64,000 nt of DNA from Hyphomicrobiales bacterium (GCA_003577315.1 QEVK01000016.1:62001-126000); one strand, 5' to 3'. Shown: positions 45,702 to 54,254, numbered from the stretch's first letter. Notes: generated by a model from the letters alone, not told the origin. Made by a program: numbers and translations.

Positions 45702-45887
45702 TGCCTATCTGTTTGATGAGAGGCACTACGGTCCAGCCAGTGAAATCGTACCCGCTTGGATTCAGCGGATGCTGTCAGGTTCTTGAAGGCACAGGTTTGT
45801 ATCGCAATGAGGAGGCGCCTATGACTTGGAAGTCGAGGCGGCCATGAGGAGTCCGGAACAATGGGGATACCTACGCTGCTTGCGCCA

Positions 45888-46463
45888 CTATTCCATACGG
45901 TCAACGGCGACTGAGATGCAGCGGCTCATGGCCTCGTAGCGGCCGAAATGGGCTTCGCGTGAGGCCGCCATCCATTCATCCCGTTCGAGCCGGGTGAGAT
46001 CGAGCGGGTGGCCCGCCTGCTGTGCAAGCTGCTCAAGGTAGAGAAGCTGGACTCGGCCATTCCCCTCGCGAAAGGGATGGACGTAGTTTACGTCACCAAG
46101 GATTTCGCCGGCACGCACCGCAAAATCTTCAGCTGAAAGCCGGCACAGAAATTGCTGACCCTCAAGCCGCCGGTGGATGTCAGCCATGCCGGTTTCGATG
46201 AAACGCCGAAACTGGAACTGATGTCCGCCCTTGGAAATCTCCACCGTGCGGATTTCGCCGGCCCAATCATAGACGTCCTGAAACAGATGACGGTGTATGG
46301 CGCGCAGATGAGCGAGATCGAAATTCCCCGCAGGCACACCTTCCGCAATACGCTGCATGACGAACTCGGTCTCGAAGAAGGCGAGGTCGCGAGCGTTCCT
46401 CAGATCCAGCTTGTTTTTGAGAACGGTGAAATCGGGGGGATAGCAGTATTTCGTATCGCTCAT
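45888..46463 (-). CDS. Fic-domain toxin (AMP transferase)
   Basis: A 191-residue Fic protein. The catalytic motif HPFREGNGR is at residues 129-137 and fits HPFx(D/E)GNGR, with the catalytic His 129. Fic enzymes of this size transfer AMP from ATP to target proteins such as gyrase and topoisomerase IV. No N-terminal inhibitory helix is evident, so a separate antitoxin is needed; the gene just upstream fits this and overlaps by 4 bp (ATGA). A remnant of a second fic gene end lies at 48743-48805. Confidence 0.88.
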   Translation of the reverse strand: MSDTKYCYPPDFTVLKNKLDLRNARDLAFFETEFVMQRIAEGVPAGNFDLAHLRAIHRHLFQDVYDWAGEIRTVEISKGGHQFQFRRFIETGMADIHRRLEGQQFLCRLSAEDFAVRAGEILGDVNYVHPFREGNGRVQLLYLEQLAQQAGHPLDLTRLERDEWMAASREAHFGRYEAMSRCISVAVDRME

Positions 46464-46681
46464 TCGGCCGCAGGCATAGCGGCGACGGAACGCGCCCGCT
46501 CGCGGATATAGGACAGCCGCCGTTCATGCGGCCACCCCTCGCGCTCGAACATCTCGAACATGGCAGTCTGCTCAGGCGTGGGGCCGCTGTCCTCGATCTC
46601 CTGAAGATGCGCAGCCGCCAACCGCCGCTTGCGAGCTTCGGCAACGTCTTCCTCGAATAGCGATCCAGAGGCTCTTTTCAT
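46460..46681 (-). CDS. Probable Fic antitoxin
   Basis: A 73-residue, mostly helical protein (FEEDVAEARKRRLAAAHLQE, then PEQTAMFEMFEREGWPHERR) starting at 46681 and ending inside the fic start codon as ATGA. Position, size and coupling fit the class I VbhA-type antitoxins, which block Fic by inserting a helix with a glutamate into the active site. I could not place the canonical (S/T)xxxE(G/N) motif with confidence, so the call is by context. Confidence 0.65.
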   Translation of the reverse strand: MKRASGSLFEEDVAEARKRRLAAAHLQEIEDSGPTPEQTAMFEMFEREGWPHERRLSYIRERARSVAAMPAAE

Positions 46682-46946
46682 CTGACAATTATACCCGATC
46701 GTATGGCGGAAGGCCAGATAAGCGGCACGGCTGTCAATTGCAGGGAGACCTATAGCGAACGGTTGACAGCTCGCACCGAGCCACCCACCAACAGCAGGCG
46801 AGGATACAATGGACTCCGAAGCTGATGGTGAGGTGGACCCGGCCAATGGGGTGGAACAGGATGTACTTTTCCGCATGCGGGGTCCGACCTGTGGATAAGT
46901 AACGGAGGCGCTTTTGTAAGACTCGCAGCAGCGCCATGATCCGGGC

Positions 46947-47213
46947 ATGAGCAGGGGAAAGTTCCACAAGCCGGTGATCGTGCAACCTGGACGTATCGAC
47001 CGGGACCGCATCGTTCTCTCAACCAGAGACGCAGCGCTGGTCCTACTGCGCGACTGGCCTCATGATAAAGCACAGGAACGGCGCGAAGAGGCAATGAAGG
47101 CTTGCCTTGCAGTCATCAAGGGGAAGAAACCGCCAAGTTATGCAAGAAAGGCCTTCGTCATAGCGGCGAAGGATGCGAGAATTCTGATTCACGATGGCGC
47201 GGAGTCAAGCTGA
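46947..47213 (+). CDS. DUF982 family protein
   Basis: An 88-residue protein fitting DUF982: DAALVLLRDWPHDKA, then RREEAMKACLAVIKGKKPPS and ARKAFVIAAKDARI. The family is almost restricted to Rhizobiales and often sits on plasmids and islands; function is unknown. The ATG at 46947 has only a weak ribosome site. It is transcribed away from the fic pair. Confidence 0.8.
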   Translation: MSRGKFHKPVIVQPGRIDRDRIVLSTRDAALVLLRDWPHDKAQERREEAMKACLAVIKGKKPPSYARKAFVIAAKDARILIHDGAESS

Positions 47214-47481
47214 CAGGTTCCCGATCACGAATCGGATTGGATCGCGATACTTCGAATGCGCACCGCTCGTGAGAGGTTACCGTGAACAGATGCGCCGAAA
47301 GCCGCATAAGGACTGGCAAATTGAAGCCGTGACTACCCTTGCTCCGAGGAGCGTGCAACCTTCGTAACTCCACAACGCTTCTTGTTGAAATTGCTCTCCC
47401 TCACCGAGACCTCGGCTCTTGCCCATTTTCGATCAAGAATCGCGGTTACCATTTTCCGCACCACATGTTGGAGGTGCGTTC

Positions 47482-47829
47482 TTGCGATCCAGAAATAATA
47501 TCGTGACTTTCACGCTCGTCATAGCTCCACTGGTAACGGGGTGCGTGCGCACGTCGGATGGCAGTATTGAACCCAAATACTTGCCGGTGATCAGCAAAGT
47601 CGGACCTGTGCCGGTAACGACCTTGACGACCAATCAAAAGAATCCACTATATCAATTTCCACATGCTCCTTCATCAGTGGCCCCTCCTCGGATGATTGTC
47701 TCTGACCAGCCCGCATTTCGTCGACAACCGCAATCTCGACCCAACGCTGCTCCGCAGCCCCAACCTCGAAGTTCGTTGTCATGCCGGCAGGTGCAGAGTG
47801 GCGACCGTATCCGAGTCGAATGCGAGTAA
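47482..47829 (+). CDS. Small lipoprotein of unknown function
   Basis: A 115-residue frame starting TTG at 47482, preceded by GGAGGTGCGTTC. The N-terminus MRSRNNIVTFTLVIAPLVTG with Cys next is a lipoprotein signal with lipobox VTGC. The mature part is Pro/Gln-rich (RPNAAPQPQPRSS) and ends with a Cys-containing motif (LSCRQVQSGDRIRVECE). It would be anchored in the inner or outer membrane. A terminator follows at 47951. Function unknown; the frame extends upstream but without a ribosome site. Confidence 0.65.
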   Translation: MRSRNNIVTFTLVIAPLVTGCVRTSDGSIEPKYLPVISKVGPVPVTTLTTNQKNPLYQFPHAPSSVAPPRMIVSDQPAFRRQPQSRPNAAPQPQPRSSLSCRQVQSGDRIRVECE

Positions 47830-47950
47830 TGCCAGCACAGTTTTGGTCGCTCAAATGGCCAGTCCAAACTGTCCGCTCCAGCAGGAGGAGTTGTCAGCCT
47901 CGCGCAAGTATGCCCTGACACAAGGAGACAGGGATTTATCCCGACACAGA

Positions 47951-47986
47951 AGCCTCGCCACGCCGCCCTGTGGCGGGGCTTCATTT
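47951..47986 (+). terminator. Hairpin downstream of the lipoprotein gene
   Basis: An 11-bp stem AGCCTCGCCAC (one G-U pair) with 8-nt loop, then TCATTT. It lies 120 bp past the lipoprotein stop. Confidence 0.55.
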
Positions 47987-48145
47987 CCGCCGCCATGAAC
48001 CCCTAATAACCAACGGGATGCGATGATCCTGTTACGAGTCCTCCAGAGGGACCGGTAACGGAACGAGACCTGCGCCGCCCACGAATTTCGGCGGCGCCCT
48101 CCTGAGAGATAGCATTTCGATCCCCGGACGATGTGTCCATCCTAC

Positions 48146-48607
48146 TCAGCTTGCCGTGGCCGTGGGCTTTTTCCGGCTACGCTTCGCCGGTGCTGGCGCC
48201 TCTACCTTCTTGCGTCCCAAGCCCATCGATTTGGCGAGTTCCGAACGAGCTGCCGCATATGAGGGCGCAACCATCGGATAGTCTGCGGGCAGGCCCCACT
48301 TGGAGCGATACTCTTCAGGAGTAAGGTTGTAGTGCGTGGAAAGATGGCGCTTCAGCGATTTGAACTTTTTTCCGTCCTCCAGGCAGATGATGTACTCGTC
48401 ATGAATGGACTTTTTGATGGGAACCGCGGGCTTCAGCGGCTCGGCCCGTTCTATGCTCGCCGGATTTGAAAGTATCGTGAGGGAGCGATGCACATCGGCA
48501 ATCAGGGCCGGCAGTTCTGTCGGCTTCAGGGAATTGCCGGTGACGTAGGCAGATACGATGTTGGCGGCAAGCTCTACGATTGCACCATCAGCTTTTTGTT
48601 CGGTCAT
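48146..48607 (-). CDS. MucR/Ros family transcriptional regulator
   Basis: A 153-residue protein of the Ros/MucR family. The zinc-finger ligands read C75, D78, H88 and H92 in CLEDGKKFKSLKRHLSTHY, i.e. the C-D-H-H variant seen in many rhizobial members, followed by NLTPEEYRSKWGLPADYPMV. The N-terminal part (LAANIVSAYVTGNS) is the oligomerisation region. MucR proteins are H-NS-like silencers of AT-rich DNA, controlling exopolysaccharide, motility and virulence genes. A copy on this AT-rich island could silence it or affect host genes. The C-terminus is Lys/Arg-rich. Confidence 0.9.
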   Translation of the reverse strand: MTEQKADGAIVELAANIVSAYVTGNSLKPTELPALIADVHRSLTILSNPASIERAEPLKPAVPIKKSIHDEYIICLEDGKKFKSLKRHLSTHYNLTPEEYRSKWGLPADYPMVAPSYAAARSELAKSMGLGRKKVEAPAPAKRSRKKPTATAS

Positions 48608-48742
48608 TGAAAATCCGTGATTCAGCTATTGGGACCGCATAAGCGGTATACATGTAGATGGCCACACGCAACAGTAAATGGATCAGGGGAAGGCCGGCAG
48701 AAGCACTCGTGCCGTCCTATACAGCAAGCTACGCTGGTTGAT

Positions 48743-48805
48743 CTATTCCATACGGCCAATCGCGGCTGCGATGCAGCGGCTCATGGTTTCGTAGCGGCCG
48801 AGATG
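48743..48805 (-). pseudogene. Remnant of a second fic gene (3' end)
   Basis: About 55 of 63 positions match the 3' end of the fic gene at 45890-45952 in the same orientation, including the stop codon. Nothing else of a Fic gene is present around it. It is a leftover of a duplication or of an older toxin gene. Confidence 0.7.
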
Positions 48806-48906
48806 CCCTGTCCGCCCAGTTCCAGAACCGACACATCTCGCGTGGATTTTTCCCGACAGCTGCTTTGATTCTGAACTGGTTAATTTCCATCCGCTATTGT
48901 GCGGGC

Positions 48907-49247
48907 ATGAACAGCGATGATGTCAAACGTGCCGCGATTCTTTTCGCACCTCTGCTGGTGGCAATCCTATCCATAGCGGTCCTCAGCGCCATCAAGGATA
49001 GGCCCGCGCTCGATATGATGCCGACCGCATCTATCCGGCGGTAAGCAACCCGGCAAAAGTTGACATAAACCGCCAACTGCGCCCCGCGCGTGAAAGCTCG
49101 ATAGAGGTCCACGTAGCGTCCATACCGGATGGTTCAGCGACGAAGACGGTTGAGGGGAGCATTCATCACATTCAGGTATACCCCTATGTGACGGGTTTCC
49201 CGTTACACGGACTGCGTAACATCCGGGTTGACATCGACTATTTGTGA
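48907..49247 (+). pseudogene. Membrane-anchored protein with one-base frameshift
   Basis: Starts MNSDDVKRAAILFAPLLVAI with one hydrophobic helix and, as written, stops after 45 residues. In the next frame coding sequence continues without a stop (DADRIYPAVSNPAKVDINRQ onward, ending LRNIRVDIDYL). Adding one base near 49013-49016 (after CTCGAT) gives exactly 114 codons, i.e. a 113-residue protein with one transmembrane helix and a periplasmic-type domain. A sequencing error or recent mutation is possible. No family recognised. Confidence 0.6.
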
Positions 49248-49282
49248 CATGCGAGGCTCGGGCCTAAACCCCGAGGTGACAC

Positions 49283-49828
49283 ATGGCACGAATAGGTTAC
49301 GCCCGCGTCAGCACGACCGATCAGGACCTCGATATTCAGCTCTCACGGCTGAAGGCCGAAGGCTGCGACATCATACGGTCGGAAAAGATGTCCGGCGCAA
49401 GCCGTGAGGGGCGGGAGGAACTTGCCACCGTCATCGAGTTCCTGCGGCCGGGGGATGAACTCGTCGTCACCCGGCTGGACCGCCTGGGACGTGATACACG
49501 CGATGTCCTGAACCTCATTCATGAATGCGAGCGACGGGCAGCCTTCGTCACCGTCCTTGACCCCCATGTTTCCACCCGTGGGGAGATGGGCCATCTCGTG
49601 CTGACGGTTCTCGGCATGGTCGCTCAAATGGAACGCCGCTTCATCAAGGAGAGGCAGCGCGAGGGAATAGAGCGTGCCAAGGCGACGGGCGTCTACACCG
49701 GGGGCAAGCGGAGGATCAACCGGCAGACGGTTCACGAATTGCACGCCAAGGGGCAAACTCCGACGGCCATTGCAACTGCCCTCAGATGCTCACGGATGCA
49801 GGTCTACAGAATCCTCGCATCCGCCTGA
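49283..49828 (+). CDS. Serine recombinase (resolvase/invertase family)
   Basis: A 181-residue small serine recombinase. The catalytic Ser10 is in YARVSTTDQ, with arginines of the active site in RLDRLGRD near 69. The E helix is in the region LTVLGMVAQMERRF, and a C-terminal helix-turn-helix (HELHAKGQTPTAIATALRCS) binds DNA. Members act as resolvases of transposons or as invertases. It is complete and has no partner transposase nearby, so it may serve the island or be left from a Tn3-type element. Confidence 0.9.
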   Translation: MARIGYARVSTTDQDLDIQLSRLKAEGCDIIRSEKMSGASREGREELATVIEFLRPGDELVVTRLDRLGRDTRDVLNLIHECERRAAFVTVLDPHVSTRGEMGHLVLTVLGMVAQMERRFIKERQREGIERAKATGVYTGGKRRINRQTVHELHAKGQTPTAIATALRCSRMQVYRILASA

Positions 49829-50035
49829 TGCCCTTTCAGCGCATTCATATCGCGTCTCGGCTGTCACGGCGTACCCCTCCGTTGACGGCCGCCTTGTGAT
49901 TACGGGCTGAAGTCCTAGGGATAATCCCAAGAGTACGCTGTGCTGCTGTGGAAGCCGGTCAATGAGCTTCGATCGAGCTAGTCAAACGACCGTGCACCGG
50001 CTCTACTCCTCAGATTGATTCCGAAGGGCTTCGCC

Positions 50036-50166
50036 GTGCGTCTGCTCAATACCCATATCACCCAGTTCCGCCGGTTCGCCGATCTGACCATTCGGGATAT
50101 CCCAGCCAGCGCCAAGCTGGTAGTGCTTGCTGGCCCGAACGGATCCGGCAAGTCTTCGCTCTTTGA
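50036..50166 (+). pseudogene. AAA ATPase fragment interrupted by IS3-family element
   Basis: From a GTG at 50036 (GAAGGG upstream) the frame encodes about 44 residues of an SMC/OLD-like AAA ATPase N-terminus: RLLNTHITQFRRFADLTI and then the P-loop LAGPNGSGKSSLF. The insertion sequence begins at 50167 and no continuation is found beyond it. Such ATPases are often part of defence systems with a nuclease partner (OLD, Gabija, Septu-like), but the fragment is too short to assign. Confidence 0.75.
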
Positions 50167-50229
50167 TGATCCACCCCCATTGAACGGGTCCACCTTGAAG
50201 TATGGTTTTGACCATGAAGGAGGACCACG

Positions 50230-50508
50230 ATGAGCAGCAAGCGACACAAGCCCGAGGAGATCGTCACGAAGCTTCGGCAGGTTGAGGTTTTGCGTGGACA
50301 GGGAATGGCGATGGCGGATGCGGTTCGCCAGATCGGCGTTTCGGAGCTGACGTATTACAGGTGGCGCAAGCAGTATGGCGGCATGAGCCGTGACCAGCTT
50401 CGTCAGTTGAAAGAGCTCCAGAAGGAGAACGAGCGGCTGCGCAAGGCGGTGTCGGATCTGACGCTGGACAAGCTGATCCTGACGGAGGCTGCCCGGGGAA
50501 ACTTCTGA
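50230..50508 (+). CDS. IS3-family transposase OrfA
   Basis: A 92-residue protein with an N-terminal helix-turn-helix (HKPEEIVTKLRQVEVLRGQG, then ELTYYRWRKQYGG) and a C-terminal leucine-zipper-like segment (LKELQKENERLRKAVSDLTL). It binds the IS ends. Its stop at 50508 precedes the OrfB frame, which is in the -1 phase, so the active transposase is expected as an OrfAB frameshift product. The GGAGGACCACG ribosome site is good. Confidence 0.9.
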   Translation: MSSKRHKPEEIVTKLRQVEVLRGQGMAMADAVRQIGVSELTYYRWRKQYGGMSRDQLRQLKELQKENERLRKAVSDLTLDKLILTEAARGNF

Positions 50509-50552
50509 GCCCCTCGCGCCGCCGTGCCTGCATCGACCATGTCCGCTCAGCT

Positions 50553-51413
50553 TTGCCAAAGCGCGTGTCGGAACGCCGGGTATGTCGTGCTCTGGGGCAG
50601 CATCGCTCCACGCAGCGCCGCATTCCTCGCGGCCGGGACGACGATCAGCAACTGACCGACGACATCGTTGCACTGACCCGTCGCTATGGCCGCTACGGCT
50701 ATCGCAAGATCGCCGAGCTTCTGCGCAGCCAGGCGGGCTGGGTGGTCAACGACAAGCGGGTCGAGCGCATCTGGCGGCAAGAGGGGCTGAAGGTTCCAGC
50801 CAAACAACCGAAGAAGGGCAGGCTCTGGCTTGCCGACGGATCATGCATCCGCCTGCGCGCCGAGCGACCCAACCATGTCTGGTCCTACGACTTCGTCGAG
50901 GACCGAACCCATGACGGAAGGAAGTATCGCATGCTCAACGTGATCGACGAGTTCACGCATGAGGCGCTGGCGATCCGCATCGATCGCAAGCTCAACTCCA
51001 CCGACGTCATCGACGTCCTGTCCGACCTGTTCATCCTGCGCGGTGTGCCCGAGCATGTTCGCTCCGACAACGGCCCGGAGTTCATCGCCAGGGCCGTGCA
51101 GGACTGGATCACCGCCGTCGGGGCGAAGACCGCCTACATAGCCCCCGGAAGTCCATGGGAGAATGGCTACGTCGAGAGCTTCAACGCTCGCTTGCGCGAC
51201 GAGCTTCTCGACGGCGAGATCTTCTACACGCTCAAGGAGGCCAGGATCATCGTGGAAAGTTGGCGCCGGCATTACAACACCGTGCGCCCACATGGATCGC
51301 TCGGCTACAAGCCGCCGGCCCCTGAGGTCTTCATCCCCGCATTCGCGCGGGCGGCTCTGCAACCCGAACCGGCGACGCCGCCCGCGCTGGCGCCGAGACC
51401 GTCATTGCACTAA
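50553..51413 (+). CDS. IS3-family transposase OrfB (DDE integrase domain)
   Basis: A 286-residue protein with the rve catalytic core. The DDE triad is seen in SYDFVED, RSDNGPEF and WENGYVESFNARLRDELL. The N-terminal helix-turn-helix 21 region (RYGRYGYRKIAELLRSQ) is present. The frame is complete, so the element looks potentially active. The start codon given is the first in frame; in life OrfB is usually made by frameshift from orfA. Confidence 0.9.
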   Translation: MPKRVSERRVCRALGQHRSTQRRIPRGRDDDQQLTDDIVALTRRYGRYGYRKIAELLRSQAGWVVNDKRVERIWRQEGLKVPAKQPKKGRLWLADGSCIRLRAERPNHVWSYDFVEDRTHDGRKYRMLNVIDEFTHEALAIRIDRKLNSTDVIDVLSDLFILRGVPEHVRSDNGPEFIARAVQDWITAVGAKTAYIAPGSPWENGYVESFNARLRDELLDGEIFYTLKEARIIVESWRRHYNTVRPHGSLGYKPPAPEVFIPAFARAALQPEPATPPALAPRPSLH

Positions 51414-52168
51414 CATTCCAACCGGACCCGTCCAGGGGGGCCGATCAGATCATCAAACACACGTCGAGTTCCTAAATCTATCGGTTTTCCAGATATTTTT
51501 CCACTTGGAAGTACTACAAATATGTTTCTATTTCCAAACAATCTCCACAAGCTATCTTCAAACTCCGTCTTGCGGGTGGAATCTTGCTTCGCGGGATGTT
51601 GGGCATTTTCATGTAAGTTCGTATTGCCATTCCTATCGTGCATAGCATATTTTGCAGGGCTAAATGGCTCTCCATCGGTACAGCCCCATAGGATTGGAAG
51701 TACCGTATCGATGCTTGTCAGGTCGATTTCGAAATCCAGATCGTGGGTGTCGGATCGCACCTTCATGATTTTGCTGTTTACCAGCAATGGCTGGAGGCTA
51801 TCTGTTTCCTCGACCCCTATGGGTTCAATTGCCAAGATATTCGGCCTTGGGGTGTCCACGGTATAGTCGCTGACAAGAGCTCCGTCGAAATACAGCCGGA
51901 TTTGATGATCCCTCGTATCTGTGTAGTTCTGGTTCTGCCTGCCAATCATGATCGAGAAGCCCTCGTTCTCATTGGCGTATAAGGCAATGGCGTTGCCCTG
52001 CCCAACGTCATAGCGGGCCAAACAGAACACGGGTGAACTGCGCGGTAATTGCACGACAGCCCAATCACCTTGCCGATAGTAGGCTCCGCTATCGTCAGCA
52101 AATGCGCCACTCCCAAACATTGCAACGACGGATAAGGTGGAAGCGAGTAAGGTGGCGGTCTTGAACAT
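51410..52168 (-). CDS. Secreted protein of unknown function, C-terminus altered by the IS
   Basis: A 252-residue frame with a Sec signal peptide (MFKTATLLASTLSVVAMFGS, cut after AFA) and an AGGAGGCATTC ribosome site. The mature part resembles small rhizobial periplasmic proteins (AVVQLPRSSPVFCLARYDVG; FDGALVSDYTVDTPRPN). The last dozen codons (after about RRVFDDL) lie inside the insertion sequence, so the native C-terminus is lost. The periplasmic protein at 52945-53433 has a similar form, with a WHCATATD... start, and may be a distant relative. Function unknown. Confidence 0.65.
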   Translation of the reverse strand: MFKTATLLASTLSVVAMFGSGAFADDSGAYYRQGDWAVVQLPRSSPVFCLARYDVGQGNAIALYANENEGFSIMIGRQNQNYTDTRDHQIRLYFDGALVSDYTVDTPRPNILAIEPIGVEETDSLQPLLVNSKIMKVRSDTHDLDFEIDLTSIDTVLPILWGCTDGEPFSPAKYAMHDRNGNTNLHENAQHPAKQDSTRKTEFEDSLWRLFGNRNIFVVLPSGKISGKPIDLGTRRVFDDLIGPPGRVRLEC

Positions 52169-52187
52169 GAATGCCTCCTGAGGCTGA

Positions 52188-52790
52188 TCAGTTGGACGCG
52201 TTCTTTGTTGATGAGTATATTCGAGATGGCCCATCTCTTTTCGAGGTAGACGGTTTGTCGTGGCAGTCGACAGTCTCCGTGTCGCCGGCAGCATCATGCG
52301 ACCGCCGATCCTGAAGGTCATCGCGATGCAGGGCATCGAGCAGGTGCACGGGGGATTCGCCACGGCTGAGCAGTACGGCCGCCTGCCGGTGGAAATCCAT
52401 GGCCAGCCGATCGATCTCCACGATGGAGCGCCCGTTGCGGGTGTGGAATTCAGCCCACAGGTTCACCCTGACCGAAGCCCGGCCGGACACCGATCCGCGA
52501 AAATGCTTGATCGCCAGCAGGCGGTACAGGGTCCTCGCCTTCATCCGGCGACCGTGAGGCGACAGCCGGATTGCTGCTATACACTCCAGTTCGCCCGTTA
52601 ATTCGTGCAGCGATATCGGGTCCAGGCCCTCGTTGAAGGCGATGAGGGCAACGAGACGGTTGTTGATGATCTGGCTTACGCCGTACAACACGGACGCAGC
52701 GTCGGAAGGGGCGATGGGTTCCTTGTTCGTTCGCCAGAACAGATGCTTGCGTCGAAGTCGGCGGCGGCGCCAGACGGCGGAGGCTTTCAT
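52188..52790 (-). CDS. Hypothetical protein
   Basis: A 200-residue frame with a strong AAGGAGGTAGTCT site before the ATG at 52790. The N-terminus is very basic (WRRRRLRRKHLFWR), the middle helical (VSQIINNRLVALIAFNEGLD), and the end polar. No signal peptide or transmembrane helix. It lies 19 bp upstream of the secreted protein gene on the same strand and may be cotranscribed. No family recognised. Confidence 0.55.
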   Translation of the reverse strand: MKASAVWRRRRLRRKHLFWRTNKEPIAPSDAASVLYGVSQIINNRLVALIAFNEGLDPISLHELTGELECIAAIRLSPHGRRMKARTLYRLLAIKHFRGSVSGRASVRVNLWAEFHTRNGRSIVEIDRLAMDFHRQAAVLLSRGESPVHLLDALHRDDLQDRRSHDAAGDTETVDCHDKPSTSKRDGPSRIYSSTKNASN

Positions 52791-52944
52791 AGACTACCTC
52801 CTTCGGACAAACTGATGACTGGTACATGCTTCACATCGGGCGGACGATGATCTGACCGGCGAGCCCTATGCCCCAAGGGAGAACGTTTCAGGAAGGGAGG
52901 CTGTGAGGCGAAGTGCCTTACTCTGGCAATTTCCTCATTCGCGC

Positions 52945-53433
52945 TCACCTGAAATCCCCATCAGCACGAATGCAGAAATTATCCATGTCATTCAGCTCAT
53001 CGCGGAAGACATTGATGCTCTCCGTCACCTGCTCAAAGGAATTCGCGGAAACCATACCGAGTGTGGGCTCGGTGGAGATGGCAAAAACTGGCCTCCCTTG
53101 CTTGTCAGCACCGATAAATTGAACCGAGAGAAACTTTGAATCGGGATTACGGTTCCCGGCACTGAAAGACAGTTCAACATAGGGTCGCCGGGAAAACATC
53201 CCAAAGGATTCTCGCAACTGGAAATTGTTGAGGACAATTCCCCCGATACTCAACTCGAAACTACTCAAATCCGTAGCTGTCGCGCAGTGCCATTGGCGTC
53301 GTTCTGCTTGAGCGAAAGCGGACGAAGCAGCGAATGCGATTGCCAGCGTGAGAGCCCGAAAGACCCGCCGACCAGCAGGCCGGCCTTTCCGTTTGAGGGA
53401 ATGCGCTGGCTTCCACGAAACCGAGCAATCCAC
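52945..53433 (-). CDS. Secreted protein of unknown function
   Basis: A frame of about 162 codons from a GTG at 53433. A basic n-region is followed by a signal-type helix (FRALTLAIAFAASSAFA) and then a mature part starting QAERRQWHCATATD, with SFGMFSRRPYVELSFSAGNR and a final NFCIRADGDFR. Two cysteines may form a disulfide. The start is uncertain: the ribosome site is poor, and translation may be coupled to the upstream gene, which ends 5 bp away. No family recognised. Confidence 0.55.
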   Translation of the reverse strand: MDCSVSWKPAHSLKRKGRPAGRRVFRALTLAIAFAASSAFAQAERRQWHCATATDLSSFELSIGGIVLNNFQLRESFGMFSRRPYVELSFSAGNRNPDSKFLSVQFIGADKQGRPVFAISTEPTLGMVSANSFEQVTESINVFRDELNDMDNFCIRADGDFR

Positions 53434-53438
53434 GGCGA

Positions 53439-53789
53439 TTAGCTCGCTTGTCCAGCGTTTGCCTTCTTGCGGCGGTCGGAACGCCACGCGAAGAACGACA
53501 TCGCCGCCAAGGCGAGCGCCACAACGCCCCAGATGCCCATATCCCCGAAATTGCCGGATGCAGCAAATCCCAGAAGCCCCGCGAGGGTAAAGACGATAGC
53601 CGCAACCATCGGCAAACCGAAAGCGAACCCGCCGCCGACAAAGAGCAGCAAGGCGACGAGGATACCCATCATGCCCGCTTCGCTGGAGGCCTGTTCCCCA
53701 ATCAACCCGGCCGTCGTGGCGACCGTGCAGGATTGCAGGAGCACGAGCAGCCCTAGAATAAGACCAATAACACCCGCAGCAATTTTCAT
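53439..53789 (-). CDS. Small polytopic membrane protein
   Basis: A 116-residue protein with four hydrophobic segments: MKIAAGVIGLILGLLVLLQS, GMMGILVALLLFVGGGFAF, LPMVAAIVFTLAGLLGFAA and DMGIWGVVALALAAMSFFAW. It ends with a short basic tail. The ATG at 53789 has GGAGGGCATTTGG. A Cys after the first helix could suggest a lipoprotein, but the spacing fits a membrane helix better. Probably cotranscribed with the secreted protein gene that follows. Function unknown. Confidence 0.65.
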   Translation of the reverse strand: MKIAAGVIGLILGLLVLLQSCTVATTAGLIGEQASSEAGMMGILVALLLFVGGGFAFGLPMVAAIVFTLAGLLGFAASGNFGDMGIWGVVALALAAMSFFAWRSDRRKKANAGQAS

Positions 53790-53946
53790 CCAAATGCCCT
53801 CCAGATTGTGTTGGCTGACAACCATCCTCTTTTGCGATCGTGTCGAGCCATTGATGAATCTGATCCGCAATTGCGGTCCCGCCGAAGTAATATGGGACAG
53901 ACAGTCCGTCGATTGTCAAGCAGCAACCATGCCTTTGATCTGGCTC

Positions 53947-54210
53947 ATGAACGTGCGCCAGACTATCGGTTGGAACCTGCGGCGGTTGCGTGTGGCCAAG
54001 GGGCTCTCGCAGGAACGGCTTGCCCTGGAAACCAGCATCGACCGCTCCTATGTCGGCCGTGTCGAGCGTGGCTCGGAAAATGTCACCGTATCCACGCTCG
54101 AAGCCCTCTCGGCCGTGCTGGGGGTGCATGTGTCGGCCCTGTTCGTGGAGGTGCCGGACGATGCCTCGAAACCTGCTGCCCTGCCTGCCGGGCGAAAGCG
54201 GAAACGCTGA
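53947..54210 (+). CDS. XRE-family transcriptional regulator
   Basis: An 87-residue protein with a Cro/CI helix-turn-helix covering residues 5-60: IGWNLRRLRVAKGLSQERLA, then IDRSYVGRVERGSENVTVST and LEALSAVLGV. It has no ligand-binding domain. The start may be the ATG at 53947 or one at 53929; neither has a clear ribosome site. It could be the island's repressor. A regulatory target next to it would be the convergent or divergent small genes, but no operator was recognised. Confidence 0.8.
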   Translation: MNVRQTIGWNLRRLRVAKGLSQERLALETSIDRSYVGRVERGSENVTVSTLEALSAVLGVHVSALFVEVPDDASKPAALPAGRKRKR

Positions 54211-54254
54211 ACGGCCCATCACGCAGCTTCCTGCCGACAGCCACCCTGCCGCTC

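Larger units (their letters stand above)
50167..51447 (+). mobile_element. IS3-family insertion sequence, 1.28 kb
   Basis: Bounded by imperfect inverted repeats: TGATCCACCCCCATTGAACG(GGTCC) at 50167-50191 and its counterpart at 51424-51447. It carries orfA and orfB in a -1 relation. No matching target duplication is visible at the two ends, and different genes are broken on the two sides, which suggests an IS-associated deletion or rearrangement. Confidence 0.85.

Noticed and set aside
50163-51451. Target-site duplication for the IS3-family element
   Set aside because: Bases next to the two ends (TTGA and GATC) do not match at 3-5 bp in any reasonable choice of ends.
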